Positions 11,760-22,938 of a stretch of DNA of 64,000 nt are shown here, one piece after another. The DNA lies in the NCBI RefSeq assembly GCF_963678635.1, contig NC_087065.1:15849853-15913852 (forward strand), read 5' to 3'. Made by a program: the position numbers and the translations under genes. Origin of the DNA: Symsagittifera roscoffensis (Eukaryota; Xenacoelomorpha; Acoela; Convolutidae). The notes beneath the pieces were generated by a model that was not told the origin of the DNA, searched no databases, and worked only from the letters and a program-made list of their open reading frames with translations. Positions within the stretch are counted from its first letter, which is position 1. Each line of letters starts with the position of its first letter.

Positions 11760-12110
11760 TATTTTTGTTCCGACTTTCGTAGCGGAAGTAAGGAAATAAC
11801 TGTGCTCGGGATGATTTGTTTTCTTCAGTCAATTTTCGACTCTCTAACTAGCAATTTTTGACGGAATCGTTATAAGTCATTCAAAAGCTATTGTTGACCT
11901 GTGATTATTTTGCGTAAATTTACAGGGGGTTCAATAGTCAATTTGGCAAATTTGGGACCATCAACGCGCGATATATTTCGCGCTATTAACGCGTAAGCAA
12001 AGATCTTATCCGTTTCAGAATTCGTTCCAAACTCGTTAAAGGAAGTTTATTTACCACAATTGATCCTTACTAGGAGCAAAATTTATCATCTTGTACTGAA
12101 TATTGCGTGT
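11760..12110 (-). repeat. Dispersed repeat R1, copy 4, nested in the Polinton
   Basis: Reverse complement of the block order seen at 1-245 and 60185-60500: 'ttccgactttcgtagcgg', 'gtgctcgggatg', 'ttcagtcaattttcgac', 'tttttgacgga', 'ctgtgattattttgcg', and then 'gcgcgata...cgcgctattaacgcg'. The similarity to the 60-kb copy continues to about 12110. Its presence within the Polinton shows that the two elements overlapped in activity, or that the Polinton carried it. Confidence 0.65.
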
Positions 12111-15100
12111 GAGGAAAAGATTTTTGCAAAAAAAAAATCTCAAATTAAAAAAAATTTCAAAAGTTTCATTGAAAAAAGCTCTATATTTTGAGGTATGTTA
12201 CTTGGTAAGTTTTGTTTGATTTCAAAATGACTGGTGCTGCTAATGCGTCATAAATGGCTCACCTTTAGCAACTATGTAGACTAATAATTGGCGTGCGTCA
12301 CTTAAGAATTTTGAAGATTCAAAGTTTGACTTATTCAGTTTTTCCCAGTAGCGTTATCGGTCATATTTTTGCTTGTGTCTGCGAAGTGCAACTTCGCCTC
12401 TGTGTTATTTAAAATTAGCCGTAAACAAGATTGGGTTAAGTTTAGTCTCAAAAAGTAGAAATCAATCACATTTTTTTGCGCCTTCTTCTTTTTTGTAATT
12501 GAAGAGCGCAGTTTGCCCAACTTTCAAATGAATTTGTATTCAATGCATGGAAATATGCTTTTAAAAAACCAGATAGAATAGATAGGTTTTCTTCCATCGG
12601 AAAATGTGTCCTTATGAACTTTTTGTGAACTTTAAACTTAAGCCGCTCTATATTATACTTTGCTCGTAACAAAGAAACTGATCTTAAAAAAATCAAAATT
12701 CGAATATTGAATATAGAAATGAGCGTGAACAATTTCTAAGGTTTTTTTTCTGAAAAAGAAACCATGTAGAAAAATTTCACAACCTATCTAAGAGCCTGCA
12801 GCCTAACACGTTCATCGGCTGATAACCATATATAAACGGTTTTGTTAAACATCTATAAACAAATTCATTTATAAAGGAATTTGTTCCGAAATAGAGAAAT
12901 TGCAAGAAAGTTAGGATTTGTAGAACAGTGGCCGTGACGATGGTCCAGTAACCATACCATTCTGGTTTCAAAATTAAACTTTAGTTTTCTTCTATGAAAC
13001 GAGTGATTGCTTGGGGCCAGATTTATCCGGAGTTTTCTCGGAGGGGCGGGGGGGTGTTTTTTTCAAATTATTTTCATGTGTTTGGAACAACTTTTCGAAT
13101 TTGATAAATGAAGCTCTCTTCATAAAATATAATACAATATTTTAGCTTCAAAGCATTGTCTTTGGATCAGTGTAAACATGCACGTCGCTTAATTTGTTCA
13201 AAATTTCTCGACACTTTTTTCCCATTTCAAAAGTTAGGTTTGAAAATTGTTCACTGATATTACAGGTCGGATTTTGTGCTAAAAAATACAATGCATACGC
13301 TATACGCTGAGGCAGTTTTGACACACTTGTTTTCTAATCCTCTTATTAACACAAGATAACCTGAAAGAAACATAGCCAACAGACAGTTTCAAAACATTCG
13401 TGAACGCAAATAAACAGAAAAATGCTGAACTGTTTTTAGAAAAACTGTGTGATGTTTTAAAGAAAAAAAGATGGATAAAAACTCTTTGAATTTCTACAAC
13501 ATTTTCGGACGGTATATTCATGATATAAATAATCCAATGTGAAAAAACTGAATTGAAAGATAACATTTTTTTCTGGGGAATTAAATTCCGCTTCTGATAC
13601 TAGAGGTCGATCACGTTTTTCTTCATTGTTATCTTTTCGCGATTTGACATTAGAGTTTGACTTCGTTTCATTTGAGGAATTGAACTGAACATAAAGGAAA
13701 ATCAAAAGTCTAAACGCGAAAAATAAATTTGAACCTGGACAAATTTCAAGTTTTTTTGTGAAAAAAACTCGAAAAAAAATTTATCGCGACTGTAAAGCAT
13801 ACAGGATTCTGAACTATGTACATCGTCTCCCAAATATATTGAACCAAAATCAAAAAAAAAAATTGGATCAACAGATTTCCCGGATTTTTTCATTTATTTG
13901 GGAAACATAAAACTAAAATTCAGTTTCAAAACGACAACTGTTATGTTTTTCGCGTTGTGTGCATATTTGTTTCACAAGATTGTATTTTGGGTTTTTTCAG
14001 AAGATCAAAACGAATGCAAACAAAATGAAAGGTCGAACCACGAAACCAAATTTTGAACTTTTTCAAAATATTTTCCTCGAAAACAAAAAAATCAGCACGA
14101 CGTACATTAAAATCTTCACTTCAATTAATTGTGTAAAAATGTCCGGATAATAACGAGTTAATTTCATTCAGAAGAGGCAATATTCAAAAACTGTTTAACA
14201 TTGACTCTTTTTTTGCAAAATTAATTGTTCAAGAAAACTGGATCAGTAGGTTTGTTTTTTCCCTTGACTTTCAGGAAAAAAGTTTTAAAAAATAAAGAAA
14301 GTTAAAAAAAAAAAGAGTACTCAAAATAGTTTTTGGTAACTACTTTATTTCTCTTTGATAGTGGATTTTTTTGTTTCACTTGTTGACCAAGAACAATTTG
14401 AATAATTTTAAAAGCAAATAATTTCAATTTAATTTGATTTTCAAAATAATAAATTGATCAATTTTCTTGTGACGTTTACATTTTTGTTGATCATTAGTAG
14501 AGTTTTTTTTCATTTCAAAATTAAAAAAGTCAAACCAAGAAAATCAAATTTGACCGCAAACAAATTGAGAGGTGTTTTCTGTAAAAAAAAAAACAACAAA
14601 AAAAATAACGAACTATTTAAGAATCTGAACTACGTTCATTGACTCTTAATGATGTTGAGGCTTTTTAAAGTTCAAAGACTGTGTATCAGCTTTTTTTTTG
14701 TAAGCTGATAAATATTAGAGAAAAACAACATAACGAGGTCAAACTGTGCACTAAGTAAGTGCACATTTTGTGTTTAAAAATTCCTGAATTCCAGAAACAA
14801 GTCTATAACAACGTTAAAAGTTTGTCTGAACAATCAAAGAGAAAGAAAGAACAAATGAAGAACAAAGCGAGTGTCCTTGTTGCGGAATCCGCTTGCAATT
14901 TTCAAAAAACATAGCTTGCTCCGTTATTTAGATGAAAAGGATTTTATTATTTTGGTAGGATTTAGCAAAAACAAAGTTTGTTTTGAAAAGTTTTCCTGAC
15001 ATCTTTAATGTTACACAGTTTGATAATACAGCAAAATATAGAGAACAGACACTTGGTAAAGAATAATTGACGTTATCGAAACCAAAAAAAGTAATGACTG

Positions 15101-17205
15101 AGTTTTTGTAAACTCCAACAATCGAATTTCCATGAAAAACACGAATAGCCGCTTGCTGTGCGCCCAAAAAGCGTAAAGTTGTATTCAATCCATTTAAGAA
15201 AACTTTTAAAAACTGTTTGCTATTATTAAAAAATGTTTTGATTTATTAAAATTATGGAACATGTTTTGGCTTGATGTGTTGCTTTCACTTTTTTCAAATC
15301 AGTTTAATTTCTATGTATATATTTTATTATTTCTGTGTCAATTGAGTAAATTAAATTTCAGTGTATTTTTTTCAATCAAACTGATTCGATAAGAAAATCA
15401 AGAAAGAGATAGATAGAGTATCAGGTAGAATGTTCCATTAAAATCTTTTAATTTTGAATTAGATAAGGTTTTGTTATAATCGACTAATTGCAAGACACCC
15501 TTTGTTTCCCAGTACGACAAAAAAAATCATAGCAAACCATTGGAAACAAAATTTTAGGTTAATGTTAACTTTTGAAATTTTGTTTAATTTTTCTTTTTCA
15601 TCCCAAAAAGTTTCACAAGTCATTTCTTACTCTACCAATAATCTAGTTGAACAATTTATGATCTCCATGGCTCGCCCTATTCTAGGAGAACAAAAATGGT
15701 CCACCTTACCAAGCGTCTATTTTTATCAGATCAAAAATTATCGGTTTCAGAACCTTCAATTAGTCAAAATCCTATTTTTAGAAAAAATATGAAAATTTCA
15801 AAAATAACAATTTTTGAAATAGAAATCAGCAAAATCTTTTATTCCGAACTAAGAAACTTGACGCTCTGAACCTATGGTTTTACGCAAATCAATTGGTTCG
15901 CTTTTGTTAAGTTGAAAAAAAAATCTATTTTTAATGTAGTTCAAAATTCCTAAAATCGAAAAAATGAAAATTCACCGTGAAGGAGTTGTTTTTAAGCAAA
16001 AATAATGCGTTTTTAGCAATGTTCGTGCGAAGGACGAATTATGGTTCAGGGATGTTGATGGATACAAAAAAACATTTGAATTTGATCTCGGTTCAAGTTC
16101 TAAACACCCAAGTGAAAATTTCACATTTTCGAATATCGCCTCTAGTGAAGTTCAGAAAGTGTTTAAATGCGTCGTTAATCTCTCCTGATTGGTGGGAACC
16201 ATAATTAAACATTATATAATAATAAAAAATATATATTTTTTTAACTTTTATTTTTTTTTTCGATTTTTTCAAATTTTTTCAATTTTTTACATTAAATTTC
16301 AACGAAGTTTTTTCGTCTCAATATTAGCTTCTAGCAAAAATTTGCTATACCACCTTGTTGGTCTACAATAGGGAAACAGAACATTTTCTGAAAATCGTTC
16401 TGATTCGCTATCTGAACATAATCCAGCGTGTGTACACTCTTTCCTGGTCGATTGCATGCAAAATTGAACAATTTCAAGCTAGAAACAAAGAAAATTTTCA
16501 GTTTTAGTTTTTTTTGATTTTTTCAAATTTTTCTGTTTTTTGTACTTGGCAATTATAAGTTTTTTATCTCGTTTTTTGACTGCAATTAAAAAATTGCTAG
16601 GCTACTGGTTTTATATGTCACAGGACAACAGAAAAGGTCCCCATGGTGAACTGTCTATTTGAAATCAATCAAAACTATCGATACCACTCATAGCATTTCT
16701 CTTCTTTTTTACTCAAAAATAATCAGTTCCTTAACACCAGATTTAAGTAGAGATTTCTTGAGTATAAAAAGAGAAATTAAATTTTATTGCAATAGGTTTA
16801 CAAACTGCGGGGAGGATAGAACGCCGCTTGAAAGTAATTTGGTACTTAGCTTCAGACGAAGTGAAACTTTGCTTCTTTTCCAGCAGTTACGTGTGCTTAG
16901 CTTGTTCGAAGTAATCGTCCCTGTCTGTATCTGATTATTGTGTGGGGTTTGCTTCCTCAAGGAGAGTTTGTGTTTATTACTTTTGGGAAGAAAGCCAGAC
17001 TGGTTTTCGATACCAGAGTGGGATAAGTTAAATGGTATTTGCAAAAACACCGGGGAAGTTTTTATGATCTGGTAATAAAATCAACTCATTCATGGTAGAT
17101 ATTTATTCTCAATAAAATAGAGTGAGTTTCATTCATTTCTATGAACCAACTGTTTTATTCAATCACTTCAACTTAAATGAAATTGAAGAAAACCCAGACA
17201 AAGCC
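12111..17205. other. Polinton interior, no recognisable gene; several unidentified short frames
   Basis: Five kilobases in which none of the expected Polinton genes could be recognised. Unidentified minus-strand frames include 12777-12971 (64 codons, hydrophobic), 12466-12732 (88 codons, Lys/Arg-rich end) and 14928-15188 (86 codons). Plus-strand frames include 15502-15792 (96 codons) and 15977-16204 (75 codons, ending DWWEP). The last two are the least AT-biased and could be remnants of one gene interrupted by stops, but no motif allows naming it. Confidence 0.35.
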
Positions 17206-17548
17206 AAACAGGTTAGTTTTTACTCTACATTTGCATAATGACGCGCTATGTCGTATCTAGATGCATCAAATTTTAACCAATCAGCAACATGTTTTTTGCT
17301 GCATGCTTACGTAGTCATACTTTAAGCGAGCTGCATTGAATTTTTAGCCAATCAGAAACCTTCGTTTTGAGGCAGAATTTAACACTCGGCTAAACGAATA
17401 AGACCATGTTTGAACATGATCCCATTTTCCGCGCGCCGAGAACAAAGTTTTTCCAAAATGTCAAAATGAGGCAAATAACAAGGGACAGGGTGATTATGTC
17501 AAAATGAGGGAAGTAAGTAGGGACAGGATGATTAAGTTATATACTACT
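17206..17548 (-). repeat. Right terminal inverted repeat of the Polinton
   Basis: Reverse complement of the left TIR at 2022-2331. It ends ...GTTATATACTACT, giving the 5'-AG terminus when read inward. An in-frame TAA (from ATATAA) meets the host frame three codons into the element. Confidence 0.93.
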
Positions 17549-17554
17549 GAAACC
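17549..17554. repeat. Right target-site duplication GAAACC
   Basis: Identical to 2016-2021. It lies within the inferred host codons Gly-Phe. Confidence 0.9.
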
Positions 17555-17648
17555 CAGCATTTTGGCTTCTAATTTGTTAAATGTTGCCGGTACTTGTCGA
17601 GCGAGCTTCAAACTGTCGAGATCGAAGAAGAACATTTTCGGACTATAT
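17549..17648 (-). CDS. Host vWA-gene terminal exon, proximal part
   Basis: Minus-strand frame encoding a stretch with PKMFFFDLDSLKLARQ, which matches the pattern of the last strand and helix of vWA domains (hydrophobic strand, D-x-D/F-x-S-L, then an amphipathic helix). It is preceded by a 3' splice-site-like 'cacagttgcag'. The frame runs to the Polinton boundary and, without the insertion, continues at 1974-2021 to a stop. Neighbouring upstream coding sequence is uncertain: either a 24-base intron or an in-frame TAG separates it from 17673-17804. Assignment to the same gene as the exons at 26-49 kb rests on strand, order and the vWA character of both ends. The central vWA exons were not found. 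Confidence 0.5.
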
Positions 17649-17672
17649 CTGCAACTGTGAGACCTCGCCTAC

Positions 17673-17804
17673 TTTATAAACTTTGGGTCACGGAAGAGTT
17701 TCGGCTCGACTTTGAAAGTCTCTAAGTTAATCGCAGTCCTCGACGATGTTGCAAGAAGAGTATGTCTTCTTGCAACACCGGTAATTGATAAATTTGATAA
17801 TAGA
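17673..17804 (-). CDS. Possible additional host exon (132 bp)
   Basis: Preceded on the minus strand by a purine/A-rich 'aaaaaaaacag' and open for 44 codons in the frame whose phase fits both the exon ending at 26237 (needs one base to complete a codon) and the frame at 17549-17648. The peptide contains INLETFKVEPKLFRDPKF and is not recognised. Against it: the gap to the next frame is only 24 bases with an in-frame TAG, too short for a normal animal intron, and the vWA core would be missing. It may instead be part of a longer, now interrupted exon. Confidence 0.3.
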
Positions 17805-19200
17805 CTGTTTTTTTTCTTATGACCTCGGTAATTACCTCACTAAGAAAATTGTTTTTTTTTCTTCACAGATTAAAATGGGTTGAACTTGCTTCATTAAAAA
17901 CTAACATGGCTGCAGTGGGTAGTTGCGTCTGATGGTTGAAAAATGATGGCCAAAGGAAGAAAAATTAGAAGCCAGTACATGAATAACGAAGTGATAGAAA
18001 CGAAGAAAGTTGAAGAAGAACAGGAAACTCCAGGTCAGTGAGAAGAACATTCAAAGTCATTACAGGAGGACTTAGGAATTGCAATGAGTTAATTATGAAA
18101 GTGAGGAGAGAAACAAAATTTTGGGAGACAAGGAGTATACCGAATGAGGCGACACAGGATGAACAGATTGACAGAGAAATCAGAAAAAGAGGTACCTTTT
18201 CCTACTAGCAGGACAAATCTTTAAAACAAATATTTGAGGGGTAGAGGAAGTGGCAATTGTTGAATGACTCACCAGTCGAAATGATCACTTTATGTTTCGA
18301 CCGTCTCAAGCAAATATAGGTATGTTTTCATCATCTCGACCAAAAATGCCATCTCAATACCGAAAGCTGATCTACTCTGTTTAGATTGGAAGACAAAATT
18401 ACTTAAAGCGCAAGACGAACATTTACTACCTAAATTTATTGAAAAAAAAATTTCTTTGTTGATAGCAGCGATGTAGACAAACTAAGAAAAAGGATGGATC
18501 TACCGTGGGATCAAAACGCATAACGTGCAAAGGTTTGACGCAAATGACCGGAATTCGACTCAACCAAACTCCCAAGGCGACTAATTTTCTGACCATGCGG
18601 CAACTAACTCATCGCGACTTGTCCGCGAAATAAAACGCTGATCAGAATTTGTAATTTCGGTCGCGGAATTAACATCGACGCGACCGGCAAAGTCGAAAAA
18701 TGAAAAAATTGAAGTTCTCAACACAGGTATCATTTGCTTTTGTGGATTCGGTCATTTTTATCTTCTGTAAAATGCCACTAAAAACTGAAAACATGAGTTT
18801 AACTTATATAATATAAACATGAGTATTATAAAGATAGCAGTCAATTTTGAAGAAAATTTTAAACTGCATGCAATTTGAACCAAGAACATTGCTATTAGAA
18901 GCTCCAAGCAGTGAACAAGAATGCCATCATGAATAAAGTACTCCATAAAGCGAGGACCAAATCTGCAAAATGGCACATAAGGTCTGCCCTAGTCGACGAA
19001 AATGACCATAATATTGTAAGATATTGTAAGATTCTTGCAAGAGTCTGGCAGAAAACTGTATTCTTTCTAAAATATACTAAGGGACTTTTTTCACTACTGA
19101 AAGAACTTGTTCTGTATGAGCTAGTTCCGAATGAGTTATCTTGCGAGATCTTTTAGGATACCCCAGTCAAAACTAATCAATCTTGCAAGAATCTTGTATT
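17805..19200. other. Intronic stretch with unidentified short frames
   Basis: No supported gene. On the plus strand 17944-18200 can be read as a charged peptide beginning MAKGRKIRSQYM, if a 32-base GT-AG segment is removed. A short frame of 81 codons at 18911-19156 follows. Neither resembles a known family. The interval between 18900 and 19200 has repeated 'gtaagat'/'cttgcaag' blocks and may already belong to the 3' LTR of the neighbouring retrotransposon. Confidence 0.3.
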
Positions 19201-19417
19201 GTGTGAAAGTATGCCTGAGAAGTACTTCATAAACATAAATAACAAGGCAAAAAGTAAGAGGATCAACTTGATTTGAATACGGTTACGCCAGCCACTGGCT
19301 GCAAGATCATTTCACGTTCACTATAACGTTGACCTTGGCGGTCATAAGACGTTACATAATATAAATATACAATAATATATTCAGATAGTACGTACATACA
19401 TTGACCTCTACACCACA
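19200..19417 (-). repeat. 3' LTR of the Gypsy element (left end not fixed)
   Basis: Begins with TG at 19417 directly after the polypurine tract, with the wording TGTGGTGTAGAGG that is common at LTR starts in this superfamily. Its far end may lie between about 18900 and 19250. A partner LTR near 25 kb was not found. Confidence 0.55.
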
Positions 19418-19565
19418 TTCCTCCTTCGAAACAATTCATTGTCAACAAAAATATCTAATATAGTACACCTAACAACACAAAATGGCTCTAAACTAACTCA
19501 GTTTAACAGTTTGACTGTATAACAGTTGGTTATAACAGTTCAACCCTTTTCGCTTCTTCGCTAAA

Positions 19566-19898
19566 TTACAAGTTTTCGGTCATGCTAATTGCGGAAAACT
19601 CATCGGCAATGTCTAGGTAGTCCATCGCAAAGAAACCGCTTGAATCGCCACTACTCACGTTAATGACATCAACCATGCCGGGAACCATTATCACCGGCTC
19701 TCTAGCCTTTGTATCGCCCGCCTCCTCCACCACTGGTATGCATAGTGTGTACTCTTCCTGTTGGGCCCCCTGATCCCTTGGTGGTGTCACTTCGGGATCC
19801 ACCGCTGCTTTCGGGGTCTCCAAATGAGGCATCTCCCCTTGCTCGTTGATCGTCGATTTGATCGGTGTGCTAATCCTAACACGTCGAGCCGTCGGCAT
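19566..19898 (-). pseudogene. Post-integrase region of the Gypsy element, C-terminal part
   Basis: A 110-codon frame rich in Pro, Glu, Asp, Thr and Ser, predicted to be disordered. It starts MPTARRVRISTP, has an acidic stretch with VDVINVSSGDSSGF (hydrophobic core followed by Ser/Asp, similar to a SUMO-interaction motif), and ends close to the polypurine tract. It has no known domain. The long open frame at 62493-63998 has the same composition and similar motifs, which suggests both elements carry a related extra region after integrase. Confidence 0.5.
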
Positions 19899-19971
19899 TG
19901 TTGGGTTGCTGTCATCTTTTCCAATACACAGTAATAAGTCTCTACCCGCCTGAATTATCGCAATACGTGTT

Positions 19972-20241
19972 CTATATATATCGGCTTGATGTCGACGAGT
20001 TTGCCCAAGTTAAGAAATCTCGACTGTTGCGGATACGAGCTTCCAGTTCCTGGTATAATGACTGCAGGCGGAAGCCGTCTATAACAATTTCTGTCAAATC
20101 TGTGACTGATAGAACTCCCGATGTATGTTTAGCAATCCGGCGCAATTTGTTCCACGCGTCAACAAAATTTCTCGACACGTTCTGATCGAGACCAGTCACG
20201 TCGTCTTGGATATAGACTTGCCCCCAGTAAAAACGACACAT
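19972..20241 (-). pseudogene. Post-integrase region, helical segment
   Basis: An 89-codon frame with a regular helical look (NFVDAWNKLRRIAKHT, then LYQELEARIRN) and no identified family. It lies in a different frame from its neighbours, consistent with the decayed state of the element. It might belong to a separate envelope-position gene or to the integrase extension. Confidence 0.4.
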
Positions 20242-20666
20242 CTCCTGGTCGAAATACGTGTCCTACGCACTTCGTCGCTGCGAACTTGGAATATTCTTTG
20301 GAGACGTCTGGGAAACGGGTTTTCCACTTTGTCCCCTACACTGTTCGCAACGTTAGTGTTATTTCCTCCTCTGTACCTGTTCACGGTCCTCGGCATGGCA
20401 CTTGATGAAGCCTTTGGTTTCTTTCCCAGTCCTTAGTCCGATGTATTTTGTGTCCTGCCCACAACATTCTCAGAAGTCGATTCGCCAGCAATCGCGCTTG
20501 TAAAAAATCTGTCCCAAAAAAAACTTCGCTGGCCTTCGTTTCCTCAGTGGCCGTGTATTATGACCGGTAACCGTCGTATTTTGCTTGATATCAGTATCCT
20601 GAAATGATCCCATTTTTTTGCGTTGACGTGCCCTCTCCTTCTTCCTTAAGGTCCATTGAAAAGGTC

Positions 20667-21006
20667 CTAGCTAGGCGACGACAATTCAACTTCAGTAGGC
20701 TGGGTCTCCTGGGTCTCCATTTCCTTCGAAGTGTTGTTATCATTTTCTTCCGTATCGTCGTCGACCTCCTCGGCAGAAGACATCTCTATCGGGCTAGATG
20801 GAATAACCCCTGTTTCCATCCTAAGTGCGCACCCTCTGAACTTGAATATGGGGCGATCCCCCTTTAGTCGATTGATTGTTCGGCGGCAACGTCTGAGATT
20901 CGTTCTTCGTTTCCTCAAAACGGCCATTCTCCGCCGCCTGCTCCGATACCAATGGCTTTGGTTTTACTTGAACGCCTGAACTCATGACCGGGCTCTCAGT
21001 AAACAC
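20667..21006 (-). pseudogene. Post-integrase region, acidic disordered segment
   Basis: Two overlapping minus-strand frames. One has an acidic run (EEVDDDTEENDNN) after a basic stretch, the other is Ser/Pro/Gln-rich. Both are typical of disordered linkers. The overlap in two frames indicates a frame change in decayed coding DNA. Confidence 0.4.
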
Positions 21007-21161
21007 AAGTCCCTCCGACTAGCTGTCTATCGCTTTCGTTTTATCTGCGGTGCCGCTGGCATTCTCAATTTTATCGTTAGTATTCTCCCCGTATTTTCTT
21101 TGGAAGCTGATAACGAGGCTGTCCTCTGCGCATCCCCATTCTGTCTGGCGCTCTTCTGCAC

Positions 21162-21828
21162 CTATATTCTTTTAGTTGACCTTGTCTTCGACCCACTTGC
21201 TCCCTCATTTTGGCCACCTAAACTTATTGAGCTGCCAGACTTATGAAAAAGTCTCACGGAAAACAAGTTGGCTGTATGAGTAATTTTGCGAATTACGCGT
21301 TCATTTAGCGGTTTATAATACGGATCCGATTTCAACCGATCTTTGATTTTTCGAAACATTTTGTAACATTTTTCCAAGATTAAGGCACGGGAGCACTCGA
21401 TGTTTCTTCCGACAGCTTCGGAACCGTCATTCCCGAAACCAATGCGGTCAAATGTTCTCACGTTAGATACGTCGTCAAGTTTTTCTAGTTGCGATCTAGA
21501 AAAAACAACACATTGTTCCAATTCAGGATTTCAGACGAAGCCGAACGGGTGATCAAATTAGAAATCTTATTTGGTTTGCGAACAACATGTGCTTCAAACG
21601 GTGTACATCCCAAAGATTGATGTATTATACTTCAACTATTGTATAATATTCCTTTAATGCGACTTTTAGTCCCGGCTTTGGTTTCTGAAAAGAATAAGCC
21701 ATCAGCCGATCACGAAAATTACGTACACACCGTTCGAACAGGCCGGTTGCCCGGTGCATTCCTAACGGCAAAAAAAAACAAATGTAAATTTTGGTGCCTG
21801 CAGAATTCACGAATCGATTGAGCCACAA
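21162..21828 (-). pseudogene. Gypsy integrase, catalytic end and C-terminal part
   Basis: The frame at 21625-21828 contains ATGLFERCVRN, matching the G-x-x-E-R block that carries the last catalytic Glu of retroviral-type integrases. The frame at 21162-21521 continues with the segment that usually precedes the SH3-like C-terminal domain (a long R/K-rich helix around KMFRKIKDRLKSDPYY). A frame change and stop lie between them. Confidence 0.75.
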
Positions 21829-21969
21829 ATTTCGATCCTTGATCAGTTTGGATTACCCGCTCTATAGCGTGAAGAGTTATAAAGTTTTCCAAGAACTCCT
21901 TTATAACTCCCGCAGTAGTACGCGTTGTTATTTGAACCGTATGAAATTCCGAGAACCGATCAACGCAAA

Positions 21970-22470
21970 TCAGTATTTATTTGTTTGCACCCAGGCGGAT
22001 TGCAAGGGCCTCAAGAAATCTACTTGAAACTCTGGATTCGGCACTTCCATTAAGCCCATAGACGCAACCTCGATACCAGGAAGTACAGATTTTCTATTCT
22101 TACAAGAATTAATGCATTCCTCACAGTAACTTTTTGCGATGTCTCGCATCGTGAAGAGGCCTGCGTGGCATCGATGTAACCGAGCCATAACGGGAGCTCT
22201 CAACTGCGCTGGGATCCATATTTTGTCCTCCATGAATAATATCGTGTAAGGAGCATGAAACTTCGTGGCATAACGGCCGAACTAAGTGCCAAGATTTCGG
22301 ATCGCGGTATAATTTTTCTCCTCAAGAGCATCGATAAAGCATTTTAAAACTTCATCCACTTCAGTCAGAATGAAAACGAACTCAGAATCAAAGAACTCCG
22401 GCCAATCGAACAAGATTAAGGGAAACTTTTCCGCTGGAATAACAATAAAGTCAGCCTTGGGCTGTCCCAA
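21970..22470 (-). pseudogene. Gypsy integrase zinc-binding (H2C2) domain and first catalytic Asp
   Basis: The frame at 21970-22233 has LHRCHAGLF...CEECINSCKNRK, the H-x3-H...C-x2-C zinc-binding domain of LTR-element integrases (with local changes), followed by FQVDFLRPLQ, which holds the first Asp of the D,D,E triad. The frame at 22282-22470 upstream is the connection to RNase H. The two are separated by a stop. Confidence 0.85.
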
Positions 22471-22938
22471 AGATTTCGTGACTAGTTATTGAAGGAATCT
22501 TCCTGTTGTCCGACATCGGGTTATCAACTTTTGCGAATTTTGAATTATCTGCTATCTCCAACGGATTAATCAATTGGCAATTGTTGCAGTTCTCTGTTCT
22601 GTAATGATTATTAAAACAAACTCCTGTCAAGTGACATTTTGGAGGCGTCAGTGGGTTTTTTTGCAGCGCATTCTTTCTGATTACGTAAGTAATATCCGTT
22701 CAGATTCGGTTTTGTTCATGACGTCATTTGCCAGTAAACTAGCTATGCCGCATTCTTTTACCGCCGGTGCAATTAGCCGATTAATTGCATTAAATTATGC
22801 AAAGACCGAAGTGTTATCTCGTTCTGAACCAATTGCGGCTTGCACTATTGGATGGTGGGAGATTTAATCCACCAATCCCATGTTTTTACCCGAGATAGGA
22901 TATGCAATATTTCTTAATTGAACGGAAGTAATCTCAAC

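Larger units (their letters stand above)
2022..17548. mobile_element. Polinton/Maverick-type element, 15,527 bp, largely gutted
   Basis: The element is bounded by long inverted repeats beginning 5'-AGTAGTATATAAC and is flanked by a perfect 6-bp duplication. Polintons are known for 15-20 kb length, TIRs of hundreds of bases starting with AG, 6-bp duplications and a protein-primed DNA polymerase B, and all four traits are seen here. The polymerase gene is next to the left repeat on the minus strand and is broken. No integrase, packaging ATPase, cysteine protease, major or minor capsid gene could be recognised in 6.9-17.2 kb. That part is AT-rich, holds a threefold 680-bp repeat and one R1 copy, and has only short open frames. 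The outer 140 bp of the two TIRs are almost identical, while inner parts differ by roughly a quarter. It is therefore an inactive copy in its present form. Confidence 0.93.

Noticed and set aside
18273-18304. Possible 32-bp vWA exon reading KHKVIISTG with a GTGAGT donor
   Set aside because: The pattern fits a vWA core strand, but the upstream acceptor is poor, the TDG aspartate is absent and the phase does not fit the neighbouring exons.
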